Assembly: GCA_025929535.1 (NCBI GenBank)
Contig: JAICLZ010000044.1
Span: forward strand, 1-35,479
DNA: 35,479 nt
Direction: 5' to 3'
From: Gemmatimonadaceae bacterium
GTDB taxonomy: Bacteria; Gemmatimonadota; Gemmatimonadetes; Gemmatimonadales; Gemmatimonadaceae
The notes beneath the pieces were generated by a model, which had not been told where the DNA came from, did not search any database, and saw nothing but the letters and a program-made list of their open reading frames with translations. Shown piece after piece: positions 16,389-24,737 of the stretch (positions are counted from its first letter, which is position 1; every line of letters begins with the position of its first letter). The position numbers were made by a program, and so were the translations under genes.

Positions 16389-17675
16389 ATGCAAAATACG
16401 ATACCCGCCGAGGGATCCTCGGTGCAACGCTGCCTGCGCTGTGCACGGGAGCTGACCGAGCTCGATCCAAGTCCTCAATGCCCCTGGTGCGGCGGTCTTT
16501 TGGAGCTCCGGCATGCACCGCCCGCAGTGCGAGGCGCGGAGCTCGTGGCCCGGTTCCGGGCATCGTCGTCGCCATCGGGGGTGTGGCGCTTCGGCGCACT
16601 CGTGATGCCGGGCCGCACCGATGCGCCGATATCGTGGCCCGAAGGCAACACTCCGCTCATCGCGCGTGACAGGATCGCGGAATGGGCGGGCGTGCCCGAG
16701 CTGCAGCTCAAGCACGAGGGGATGAACCCGACCGGCTCGTTCAAGGATCGCGGGATGACGGTGGGCGTCACGCAGGCGGTGCGCGTGGGCGCGACAGCCG
16801 TTGCGTGCGCATCCACGGGCAATACGGGCGCCTCCCTCGCGGCATATGCGGCGCTCGCCGGCCTTCCGGCACTCGTGCTCGTGCCGGTGGGCAAGGTGGC
16901 GCTCGGCAAGCTCACGCAGTCGCTGGCATACGGCGCGCGCACGCTGCTCGTGCGCGGCGACTTCGATGCTTGTCTGCGCCTGGTGCGCGAGGCGAGCGAG
17001 GAGCTCGGCGTGTACCTGCTCAACTCCGTGAATCCGTTCCGCATCGAGGGGCAGAAGACCATCGTGCTCGAGATGCTGGATCAGCGGCAATGGGACGTGC
17101 CCGACTGGATCGCGCTCCCCGCAGGAAACCTCGGCAACACTGCGGCGTTCGGAAAAGCACTGCGTGAGGCGTGCGACCTCGGGCTCATCGCTCGCATGCC
17201 CCGTTTGCTCGCCGCGCAATCCGATGGCGCCGCGCCGTTCGCGATGAGCTATCGCGAAAATTTCCGCGTGCGACATCGCGTGCGTGCGAACACGATCGCG
17301 ACGGCCATCAACATCGGCGCACCAGCCAGCTATCAGCGCGGCGTGCAGGCGATTCGCGAGACGAACGGCGTGGTGACATCCGTGAGCGATGGAGACATCA
17401 TGGAGGCGAAGGCCATCATCGATGCTGCCGGCGTCGGGTGCGAGCCCGCGAGCGCGGCGAGTGTGGCCGGCGTGCGGCAGATGGTGCTCGCGGGAACGAT
17501 CGATCCCGAGGCGCGCGTGGTGTGCGTGCTCACTGGGCACGTGCTCAAGGATCCGGAATCGCTGGATCGCTACCATCGCGGCACCGAGCCGCCGCCCGCG
17601 CATGCCAATCGGCCGATCGAGATCGATGCCACCGTGGGCGACGTTGCGCGCGTCATGCGCACGCTGCGGGCATGA
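16389..17675 (+). CDS. thrC: Threonine synthase
   Basis: This 428-residue PLP enzyme makes L-threonine from O-phospho-L-homoserine, the last step of threonine biosynthesis, in the cytoplasm. The N-terminus has a zinc ribbon (C15, C18, C31, C34). Next come EGNTPL and the PLP-lysine motif NPTGSFKDRG (K119), then ASTGNTGAS and the phosphate-binding VALPAGNLGN-like segment (IALPAGNLGN). The order and length fit the bacterial/archaeal-type threonine synthases with an N-terminal zinc ribbon. A related cysteate synthase reading is possible but less likely. It stands alone, divergent from the S41 protease. The 215 nt after it (17676-17890) are A/T-richer and hold a weak AAGGAC...GTCCTT inverted repeat but no gene I can support. 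Confidence 0.93.
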   Translation: MQNTIPAEGSSVQRCLRCARELTELDPSPQCPWCGGLLELRHAPPAVRGAELVARFRASSSPSGVWRFGALVMPGRTDAPISWPEGNTPLIARDRIAEWAGVPELQLKHEGMNPTGSFKDRGMTVGVTQAVRVGATAVACASTGNTGASLAAYAALAGLPALVLVPVGKVALGKLTQSLAYGARTLLVRGDFDACLRLVREASEELGVYLLNSVNPFRIEGQKTIVLEMLDQRQWDVPDWIALPAGNLGNTAAFGKALREACDLGLIARMPRLLAAQSDGAAPFAMSYRENFRVRHRVRANTIATAINIGAPASYQRGVQAIRETNGVVTSVSDGDIMEAKAIIDAAGVGCEPASAASVAGVRQMVLAGTIDPEARVVCVLTGHVLKDPESLDRYHRGTEPPPAHANRPIEIDATVGDVARVMRTLRA

Positions 17676-17890
17676 TCCTCGACTGGAGCGGTAAAATCGG
17701 ACTCACATCGTTAATATCCAAGGACAAAGAACTCTTCATACACCGTCCTTTGCTGGCTTCGCCCCTTCCCTTCCCATAATTTTTTACAGCCCGAGCGCGC
17801 TGAGCCGATCGCCGCACGAGGCACGACGCACGCCTTCACGGATGTCGTCGTCTCACTTCTTCCATTTCATCTGATTCGCGGACGGTATAC

Positions 17891-19228
17891 GTGACGAATG
17901 TCGAGATGCCATTGTGGGTGGCTGGCTCCAAATCGCGTGAGATCTTCGACGACGAGCAGCAGCATCTCGCGCCGGGCGCGCAGAGCTTTGCGCTCTTCAG
18001 CCAGATCTGCATCGATCACGGCGAGGGCGCGCTGCTCTTCGATGTCGATGGCAATCGCTTCATCGATCTCATGGCCGGCATCGGCGTTGCGAGCCTCGGC
18101 TACGCGCATCCGAAGTACGTTGCCGCGATGCAGAAGCAGATCGCGAAGGTGCACGTCGGCAGCTTCACTTCCGAGAATCGCGCGGTGCTGGTTCGGATGC
18201 TCGCGGAGCTCGCACCCGGAGACATCAACCGCACGCAGCTCTACTCGAGCGGCGCAGAGGCGGTAGAGTCGGCGCTCCGGCTCGCGAAGTCCTACACGGG
18301 CCGCAACGAGGTCATTGGCTTCTGGGGCGGCTTTCACGGCAAGACCGCCGGCGTGCTCCCGCTGCTCGGATCCAACTTCAAGTTCGATCTCGGACCGCTC
18401 GCGCCGGGACGGTACAGCTCTCCGTATGATCCCGCGCATCGCTGCGGCTTCGACAAGTCGCACCGCGAGTGTGACTGCGACGCGATCGGTTTCCTGAAGA
18501 AGAAGATTCAGTACGAGACCTCGAACGACATCGCGGCGATCATCGTCGAGCCCATCCAGGGCACGGCTGGCAACATCGTTCCGCGGCGCGGGTTCATGAA
18601 GGAGTTGCGCCAGCTGTGCGACGAGCTGGGCGCCTTGATGATCGCGGACGAGATGATCACGGGATTCGGGCGCACGGGCAAGATGTGGGGGATCGAGCAC
18701 GAGGACGGCATCGTTCCCGACATCATGAGCTGCGGCAAGGGCTTCGGCGGCGGCTTCCCGATGAGCGGACTGCTCATTCGGGAAGAAGTCGCGTTCGCGA
18801 AGCCGTGGGCGAATCCGAGTGGCAGCTCGTCGAGCTACGGGGGCAATCCGATGGCCGCCGCGGCGGCGCGCGTCACGCTCGAGACGATTCTCGAGGAAGG
18901 GCTCGTGGAGAACTCGCGGCGCGTCGGAGAGAAGATGCTGGCCGAGGTGCAGCGGTGGGAGCGCGAGATTCCGATCATCAAGGATGCGCGCGGCCGCGGC
19001 CTCATGATCGGGTTCGACATCGTGGAGCCTGGCACGGACACGCTGCTCGACAAGAAGCTCACGCGGCAGATCTTTGACGCGTGCCTCTCGCGCGGCGTAC
19101 TGTCGATGATCTACAATCCGGAAGTGCGCATCAATCCGCCCCTCGTGATCCCCGAGGAGCTGGCGATGGAAGCTCTCGCGATCACCGAGGACGTGTTGCG
19201 CGAGGCGGCCGACTCGCTCGCGCACTGA
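17891..19228 (+). CDS. Class III PLP-dependent aminotransferase (ornithine/GABA/acetylornithine type)
   Basis: The protein has 445 residues from a GTG at 17891. Fold-type I landmarks are SSGAEAVESALRLA, GFHGKT, the PLP-pyridine Asp D253 in LMIADEM, and the Schiff-base lysine K283 in SCGKGFGGG. The family moves an amino group from an omega-amino acid to 2-oxoglutarate or pyruvate. The donor is not readable from sequence. Between GFHGKT and IIVEP sits a Cys cluster (C185, C194, C196) that aligns with Cys clusters in the two other class III enzymes of this window. The Gfo/Idh gene follows 10 nt later, so the two are an operon, convergent with the seven-gene minus operon. Confidence 0.93.
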   Translation: MTNVEMPLWVAGSKSREIFDDEQQHLAPGAQSFALFSQICIDHGEGALLFDVDGNRFIDLMAGIGVASLGYAHPKYVAAMQKQIAKVHVGSFTSENRAVLVRMLAELAPGDINRTQLYSSGAEAVESALRLAKSYTGRNEVIGFWGGFHGKTAGVLPLLGSNFKFDLGPLAPGRYSSPYDPAHRCGFDKSHRECDCDAIGFLKKKIQYETSNDIAAIIVEPIQGTAGNIVPRRGFMKELRQLCDELGALMIADEMITGFGRTGKMWGIEHEDGIVPDIMSCGKGFGGGFPMSGLLIREEVAFAKPWANPSGSSSSYGGNPMAAAAARVTLETILEEGLVENSRRVGEKMLAEVQRWEREIPIIKDARGRGLMIGFDIVEPGTDTLLDKKLTRQIFDACLSRGVLSMIYNPEVRINPPLVIPEELAMEALAITEDVLREAADSLAH

Positions 19229-19238
19229 GTGCAGGCCG

Positions 19239-20312
19239 ATGACTGATGTCGCAGCACCTACAGCACTCGACATCCCGGGCGTCGCTCGGCAATCCGCGCC
19301 GGCGCGGAGATATCGTGGTGCGGTGATCGGCCTTGGCAGCGTCGCACGCGGCTCGCACATTCCGGGCTTTCTGCACGACACCGCCACGCGCAACCGCCTC
19401 GAGATCGTGGCTACGGTCGATGGGTCCGCGTCCGTGGCGCCCGTCGAGGGCGTGCCGCAGCTCGGCTCGCGCGATGGGCTGCGCGCGATCAGCGACGTGG
19501 ACTTCGTCGACATCTGCACGCCGACGTCGTCGCATCTCGATCTCACGATCTGGGCGCTCGAGCAGGGCTATCACGTGCTCTGCGAGAAGCCCGTGGCGCT
19601 CACGGCGCGCGAGGCGCGGCGAATTTCCGACGCGTCGCGGGCGTCGCGGCGTGTAGTGATGCCCTGTCACCAGTATCGCTACAATCCGGTGTGGGTGCAG
19701 GTGCGCAAGTGGCTCAGTGAAGATGCCATCGGCCGCTGGCATCTCGCGGAGCTGCGCGTGTACCGGCTCATGGCCGATCGCGGCACGAGTGCCGATCCGA
19801 CGCCCTGGCGCGGGCTGCAGGCTGATGCGCGTGGAGGCATTCTGCTCGACCACGGCACGCATCTCATTTACCAGATGCTCGACGCGGCGGGCGTTCCGCC
19901 CCGCGTGCGCGCGTGGACCGGCCTCCTTCGGCATCCCGACTACGATGTGGAGGACAGCGCGCATGTGCTGTTCGAGTATCCCGAGCGCCTCGGGCTGATG
20001 TTCCTGACGTGGGCGGCGCGGCATCGCGAGAGCCAGGTGCGCTTCGTCGGCGATACGGGATCGATCGACTGGACCGGCGGCACGCTGCGGCTCGAGCGGG
20101 GAGGCGTCGTGGAGTCGTTCGACTATTCGGCGCAGCTCGAAAAGTCCGCGTATCCGGCGTGGTTTGCCGGATTGTTCAATGCGTTCGCGGACGCGATGGA
20201 TACCGGAAATCTGGAGCCGTCACTGCGCGACATCGGCAACGTGGCGGCCGTGCTCGAAGGTGCGTACGAGGCGGCGCGCACCGGGATCGCCCGGGAAGTC
20301 GTTCCCGCCTGA
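19239..20312 (+). CDS. Gfo/Idh/MocA family NAD(P)-dependent oxidoreductase
   Basis: The protein has 357 residues. The Rossmann start is GAVIGLGSVARGSHIPG (about residues 27-43). The family signature CEKPVAL gives K117 at the active site, and GGILLDHGTHLI (H208) is the typical second-domain motif. Family members oxidise or reduce sugars, inositols, dihydrodiols or biliverdin. No substrate is implied here. About 25 residues before the Rossmann strand are a non-conserved extension; an internal start is possible, but the ATG at 19239 has an AGG and sits 10 nt after the aminotransferase stop, supporting coupling. It may reduce a keto or imine product of that aminotransferase, but this is inference. 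Confidence 0.92.
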   Translation: MTDVAAPTALDIPGVARQSAPARRYRGAVIGLGSVARGSHIPGFLHDTATRNRLEIVATVDGSASVAPVEGVPQLGSRDGLRAISDVDFVDICTPTSSHLDLTIWALEQGYHVLCEKPVALTAREARRISDASRASRRVVMPCHQYRYNPVWVQVRKWLSEDAIGRWHLAELRVYRLMADRGTSADPTPWRGLQADARGGILLDHGTHLIYQMLDAAGVPPRVRAWTGLLRHPDYDVEDSAHVLFEYPERLGLMFLTWAARHRESQVRFVGDTGSIDWTGGTLRLERGGVVESFDYSAQLEKSAYPAWFAGLFNAFADAMDTGNLEPSLRDIGNVAAVLEGAYEAARTGIAREVVPA

Positions 20313-20455
20313 GGCCGATCGGTTGGGCGCGCGGCTCTTGCGCATCCAGCCATCGGCCGCCATGCTCATTCCGCGACAGAAACTCGTGCGCGACGGACGC
20401 TCCTCGCGCATTGACAACGAACTCGCTGGCTCACTCTATCAAGAACGAGACAACC

Positions 20456-20668
20456 ATGGCAGGCATGCTTCAGGAGCAGACCTCTGATGAATGCCGATGC
20501 GCATGTCACCGCGCCGGTGCCGTCGTCATGCACGTGCTGGAATGCTGTAAGCGCTGCCCCAAGTGTGCGCGCTCGATCGTGACGTCGCGATACGCCGCGC
20601 ACGTTGCCGATTGCCGTTCGGGAGCCGGCATGCGCGAGCGCGAAGTTTCCTCGCCTCCGCCTCCCTGA
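20456..20668 (+). CDS. Small Cys-rich putative zinc-binding protein
   Basis: This frame of 70 residues starts at an ATG inside a longer spurious open frame. The peptide contains ECRCACHRAG, then HVLECCKRCPKCARS, then YAAHVADC: nine cysteines plus several histidines in under 45 residues. The CxxCxxC-like middle and the C-terminal H-x3-C suggest one or two zinc sites. A polyproline tail ends it. A TTGACA box at 20411 lies about 45 nt before the ATG, with only a poor -10, and no strong Shine-Dalgarno is seen. The stop is 1 nt from the stop of the convergent PHP hydrolase gene. No family is recognised. The cysteine density in one frame argues that it is coding. Confidence 0.6.
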   Translation: MAGMLQEQTSDECRCACHRAGAVVMHVLECCKRCPKCARSIVTSRYAAHVADCRSGAGMREREVSSPPPP

Positions 20669-20669
20669 G

Positions 20670-23207
20670 CTATCGGGAGACGGCGATCTCGTAGGCGCGC
20701 TTCTCGAATTCCGCGCGCGCATGCGAGATCAGCGCCAGCACCGACGCCTTCTCCGCCGCGCTGTTGTAGCCGGTATGTCGCTCCGCGCCCTCGCGGAGAC
20801 GATCGATCCAATCCATGAAGAAGCGCGCATCGTCCGGTGACCGCGGCGGAATTCCCGCGATCGTGAGATAGACCGGGCTCGTGGTCGCGAACGGATAGAT
20901 GTCGAGCACCGGTGGCGTCGCCCGCTCGCTCCACGCGCGAAGCGTGATCCATCCGCTCCGATCGACGGGAAGCTTCACCGTCGCGGATGCGCTCCTGCGA
21001 TCGGCGGACAGCGGCACCGTCGCAACCACCTTCCCGTTCTGTACGAGCTCGAGGTGCTCCACGGGGACGATCGAGTGCATGCTCGCGCGCACGCTGATCG
21101 TGTGGCTGCCGAGCGGGAATGCGATGTCGCTTCCGGGCTCCTTCTCGTTCACGAGCAGCGACAGAAGCGGACCGTTGGTCGCGAAGGTGCGCCCTGCCTT
21201 GATCGCGCGCAGAAAGCTCGCGTGATCGAGCTTCGGGCCGCTGTGGACGTACACCCGATTCATCCCCACCGGTCCGCGCAGCGAGGCGAAGTTCGTCATC
21301 GCGTCCGTGCCCGCGCCCGCCGGAATACGGAAGCCGCAGTTGAGCAGCCGGTACCACACGGCTGCCGTGGAGCGATGATCGCTGAAGCCGAGAATCTCCA
21401 TGTAGTCGACTTTGCCGAGCGCGACATCCACCGGGAGCTCGCTCGTGACGCGCGCAACCGTGTCCTCGGGATTCGGGGGCTCGTCGAACGGGTGCACGTA
21501 GCCGGTGAGCGCGCCCTGCGCGTGACCGAGGTCGAAGACGTTCGCGTTCGCGGGATAGAGACTCGCCGCGGGCGTATTGGCGTAGGCTGCGTATCCCGGA
21601 AGAATGATGTTCTTCGTGAGTCCGAGCAGCCCGCTGTGTCCCCAATAGCTCGTGTGAAACTCCTGACCGTGCACGATGAGCATCGACGGTGTCGACACGG
21701 CATCGGGAGCGCCGCCGGCGAAGTACGAGATGTCCGGCACGCGCTGCTCCTTGTTCACGATCAGCTCTTCGATCACGTGCAGGTCTTCCGCGCGAGCCAT
21801 GAACGCGAGCTGCTTCGGCACCGTGCGATAGGCGCCGCCATAATTCATGTGCACGTGCAGGTCGCCGCTGTACCAGCCGCGCGCGGGAAGGTCGACCAGG
21901 CGCCGCATGGTGACGCGAAGGCTCTTCGCATCGCCTGCCGCGACCTGCACCGTCTGCGTTGCGACCGCGTACTCGAGTCCGCGCGTCACCTCGACGGTCA
22001 CGGGGCCGGCCGGAATCGTGAGGCTCGCGCTCCCCGGGCTGTGGAAGTAGCCCACCTCGTAGTGCCGCTCGCTTCGATCGAACGAATCGTCCGCGTGCAT
22101 GAGCGCGGATGTCGGCGCCCAGCTTCGCCCGTCCGCGCCCGTCACGGAGATGCGCGCATCGAGCGGCCGTCCGGCATCGTCGACCACGCTGATCGTCAAT
22201 GCTCCCACGGGCTCGATGAACCTCAACGTGCGCGGCTCGACCCGGTGCTTCGCCGCGCCCGGCATGTCGAGCACCCAGAGTGCGGTGTTCCCGCCGTCGT
22301 TGGAGATGTACGCGATGTGCCGCGCATCGCGTGACCAGCGCGGGCTCGTCGCATCGAAGGGGCCGTACGTCAGCTCGAAGGGCACGCCGCCGTCGCTCGT
22401 CATGAGCCAGAGCTGGTTGTACTGCGTGCCCACATAGGAGCTGTAGACGACGCGCTTGCCATCCGGCGACCAGTCGGGCCGTGCCTTCCACGTCGTCTCC
22501 TCGAAGTGGATCAGCCGCATCGAATCGCTCGGCTCGGCGCGCATGCGCCAGAAGCCGCCGGTCCCCCAGATCTGCCCGCGATTGGAGATGAGGATCAGCT
22601 CCTTCCCGTCCGGCGACCATGTGGGCGAGAGATAGTGATCGTACACGCTGTAGTAGTAGCGCGGGAGCTTGCTGTCGCGATCCGTCGTGACGCGCATGGG
22701 CTCGGCGCCCCGGCCATCGCGCACATCCATCGTGTAGACATGCCAGCGGCCCTCGAACGCCGTGCTCACGAAGGCGAGCCGCGATCCGTCCGGCGACCAT
22801 CGCGGCTCGAGATTCACCGCGCGATTGTTGGTGAGCGCCGTGATCTTTCCCGACCGGAGCTCGAGCAGCTCGAGCTCGACCGACTTGCCGTCGTAGCGGT
22901 CGAAGGCCACCCACTTTCCGTCGGGCGACACATCGGGTTGGTAGTCGTAGCCGGCGCCCGCCGTGAGCTGCGTCGCGACGGTGCTCCCGAGCGACTGCCG
23001 CCAGAGCGAGCCGCGCATCGAAAACACGAGCGCGGTGCCGTCGGGCATCCACGCGGCGCCACTCGGGCCGGTCGTGAGCTGCGGCAGGTACATCTCGCGG
23101 AAATAGTACGGGTGCGGCACCTTGATCTGCCCGAGCACCGCCTCGCGCTGGGCGGGAAGCGATGCAGTCGTGCCGAGTGCCAAAAGCGCGAGCAGAATGC
23201 GGCGCAC
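20670..23207 (-). CDS. Exported TolB-like beta-propeller fused to CehA/McbA-type PHP metallohydrolase
   Basis: The protein has 845 residues from a GTG at 23207, preceded by GGGAG six bases upstream. The signal peptide is RRILLALLALGTTASLPAQ. Residues about 45-320 contain at least six WSPDG/VSPDG-type blades of a TolB/WD40 propeller. Residues about 335-435 are a beta-sandwich-like linker. The PHP-type catalytic part begins at 445 with SGDLHVHMNYGG (D449, H451, H453) and continues with HGQEF, GYVHPFDEP, GFSDHRS and GAGTDAM, all metal-ligand segments of the CehA/McbA family. CehA and McbA hydrolyse carbaryl esters; natural substrates of most members are unknown. It is the last gene of the seven-gene operon, 20 nt after the CPBP gene. 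The same frame is open far upstream, but that part is a shadow. Confidence 0.92.
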   Translation of the reverse strand: MRRILLALLALGTTASLPAQREAVLGQIKVPHPYYFREMYLPQLTTGPSGAAWMPDGTALVFSMRGSLWRQSLGSTVATQLTAGAGYDYQPDVSPDGKWVAFDRYDGKSVELELLELRSGKITALTNNRAVNLEPRWSPDGSRLAFVSTAFEGRWHVYTMDVRDGRGAEPMRVTTDRDSKLPRYYYSVYDHYLSPTWSPDGKELILISNRGQIWGTGGFWRMRAEPSDSMRLIHFEETTWKARPDWSPDGKRVVYSSYVGTQYNQLWLMTSDGGVPFELTYGPFDATSPRWSRDARHIAYISNDGGNTALWVLDMPGAAKHRVEPRTLRFIEPVGALTISVVDDAGRPLDARISVTGADGRSWAPTSALMHADDSFDRSERHYEVGYFHSPGSASLTIPAGPVTVEVTRGLEYAVATQTVQVAAGDAKSLRVTMRRLVDLPARGWYSGDLHVHMNYGGAYRTVPKQLAFMARAEDLHVIEELIVNKEQRVPDISYFAGGAPDAVSTPSMLIVHGQEFHTSYWGHSGLLGLTKNIILPGYAAYANTPAASLYPANANVFDLGHAQGALTGYVHPFDEPPNPEDTVARVTSELPVDVALGKVDYMEILGFSDHRSTAAVWYRLLNCGFRIPAGAGTDAMTNFASLRGPVGMNRVYVHSGPKLDHASFLRAIKAGRTFATNGPLLSLLVNEKEPGSDIAFPLGSHTISVRASMHSIVPVEHLELVQNGKVVATVPLSADRRSASATVKLPVDRSGWITLRAWSERATPPVLDIYPFATTSPVYLTIAGIPPRSPDDARFFMDWIDRLREGAERHTGYNSAAEKASVLALISHARAEFEKRAYEIAVSR

Positions 23208-23227
23208 GAGGATCTCCCAGGAAGCCG

Positions 23228-23968
23228 TCAGCTGAAAATCAGAAATACATCGTACAGCGCGTGCGTCCATGCCACGATCCCGAAACCGCGCAGCAGATAC
23301 AGTGCGCTGAAGAACAGCCCTGCGATCATTCGAAACGTGAACGACTGGATGGTGAACACATCGCCGTACGCGCCCACGTAATGGAACGCGGAGAAGATCA
23401 GTGCGCCCAGCACGACCGCGAACGCACCAGCCACGCGGGGCGACATGCCGCAGACCACTCGCCCGAACGACGCCAGCCCGCTCACCAGAATCACGCGAAA
23501 GAGCAGCTCCTCGTACAGTCCCGCGCCGAGCGAGACCATCAACTTGGTGGGCGTGTCGAGCTGCTGCATGGGCGCGAGCGCGAGCATGTGCAGCGTTCCG
23601 AGCAGCCGTGCGGTGATGAGCCCCACCACCACACCGAATATCAGGGCCAGCGCGACCGACTCGCCCAGCATCCACGTGAAGTATGCCGCGCGCAGCGGCT
23701 CCCCGTTCGCGCGCTTGTCCTTCCACGCGCCCCAGAGGAAGATCCCGACGAGCAGCACGCCGAACGCGAGCGGACCCCAGCGCCCGAGCGCAGCGTAGAA
23801 TACCGACTTGAGTATGACGTCGGCCCCGTTGCGCACCCCGTGCGTCTCTCCCAGCGGAAGGATCGCAGCGAGGAGCTCGTAGAGCGCGAGAAGCGGAAGC
23901 GCGAACGTGTAGCTGTATCGTGGCGCGCGGCTCGCCCGCCAGTAGGTCCGGAGCGCGCTCGCCGCCAT
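23228..23968 (-). CDS. CPBP family intramembrane glutamic endopeptidase
   Basis: This 246-residue polytopic membrane protein has about eight hydrophobic segments. The diagnostic CPBP motifs are EELLFR (E153, E154, R158), FSAFHY (H196), and a final HALYD (H236). Families with this fold include eukaryotic CAAX prenyl proteases (Rce1) and bacterial proteins handling bacteriocin self-immunity or membrane-protein processing. The substrate is unknown. Its ATG directly abuts the stop of the CoA-transferase beta gene (TGAATG), so it is translationally coupled to a metabolic operon, an odd setting for a protease. Confidence 0.93.
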   Translation of the reverse strand: MAASALRTYWRASRAPRYSYTFALPLLALYELLAAILPLGETHGVRNGADVILKSVFYAALGRWGPLAFGVLLVGIFLWGAWKDKRANGEPLRAAYFTWMLGESVALALIFGVVVGLITARLLGTLHMLALAPMQQLDTPTKLMVSLGAGLYEELLFRVILVSGLASFGRVVCGMSPRVAGAFAVVLGALIFSAFHYVGAYGDVFTIQSFTFRMIAGLFFSALYLLRGFGIVAWTHALYDVFLIFS

Positions 23969-24736
23969 TCAGCTCCCTTTGAGGTAGAGCTTTCCCGGAT
24001 CGAGCACCTCGCGCAGCAGGCGCAGTTCCTCCGCATCCGGCGGCGCGACCATCTCGAGCGATTCGCGCGCGCGCAGCGCCCAGCCCACGCGCGATGTCAC
24101 ATCCTCCAGCGCCACTCCGGGGTAGAGCGCCGCGAGCTCCATCTCGCCATCCACATCCGACGCGCACAGCACGCCCCGATCGGTGATCACCTTCACGGGA
24201 CCTGCGCCCGGCATTCCCCATTCCTTCCGCGATTTCCCCTTCGACCTGTTCCCCGGACTCGTGATGTAGTCCACCGACTCCGGAAAGGCGCGCGTGCTCA
24301 AGCGCGAGATGATCACGGTGCGCCGCGCGTGTATCGCGATCTCGGCAGCACCGCCGCTGCCAGGCAGCCGCACCTTGGGCTTCTCGTAGTCGCCTACGAC
24401 GGTCGTGTTGATGTTGCCGTACTTGTCGATCTGCGCGCCGCCCAGGAAGCCCACCTCGATCCGGCCGCCCTGCAAGAAGAGCTGGAAGACGTCGGCCATC
24501 CCCGTGACCATCAGCGATCCGGTCACGAGCGACGGATCGCCGATCGACACCGGCAGCCGCTCCGGAATCGCGCCGATCGCTCCCGACTCGTAGATCAGCA
24601 CGAGTCCCGGCGCATGCGTCGCGCGCGCGAGGTTGCACGCGAGATTCGGAAGCCCGATGCCCACGAACACGATCTCCCCGTCGCGAAGCTCGCGCGCCGC
24701 GACGACGGTCATCATCTCCTCGGCAGAGTACGTCAC
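23969..24736 (-). CDS. CoA-transferase subunit B
   Basis: The protein has 255 residues from a GTG at 24736, one base after the alpha-subunit stop. It matches the class I CoA-transferase beta subunit of the glutaconate/3-oxoadipate type: DGEIVFVGIGLPN, then LIYESGAIG with the expected catalytic glutamate E50, then GGAQIDKYGNINTT and GSGGAAEIA. The reaction moves CoA from a donor such as acetyl- or succinyl-CoA to a carboxylate through a glutamyl-CoA thioester. It works as a heterodimer with the gene just upstream. In context it would activate the acid made by the neighbouring aldehyde dehydrogenase or remove CoA from a product. The acid is not known. Confidence 0.92.
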   Translation of the reverse strand: MTYSAEEMMTVVAARELRDGEIVFVGIGLPNLACNLARATHAPGLVLIYESGAIGAIPERLPVSIGDPSLVTGSLMVTGMADVFQLFLQGGRIEVGFLGGAQIDKYGNINTTVVGDYEKPKVRLPGSGGAAEIAIHARRTVIISRLSTRAFPESVDYITSPGNRSKGKSRKEWGMPGAGPVKVITDRGVLCASDVDGEMELAALYPGVALEDVTSRVGWALRARESLEMVAPPDAEELRLLREVLDPGKLYLKGS

Positions 24737-24737
24737 G

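Noticed and set aside
17676..17890. Riboswitch or small RNA between thrC and the aminotransferase gene
   Set aside because: Only a weak 6-bp inverted repeat is visible and no known riboswitch core was recognised.
20411..20439. TTGACA plus CTCTAT as a sigma-70 promoter for the Cys-rich gene
   Set aside because: The -35 is perfect, but the -10 at 17-nt spacing matches TATAAT at only two positions, so it is not listed as a feature.
23208..24638. Upstream extension of the PHP hydrolase frame, making a 1322-residue product
   Set aside because: The extension is antisense-like or out-of-frame translation of the CPBP and CoA-transferase genes. The GTG at 23207 with GGGAG and a signal peptide marks the real start.
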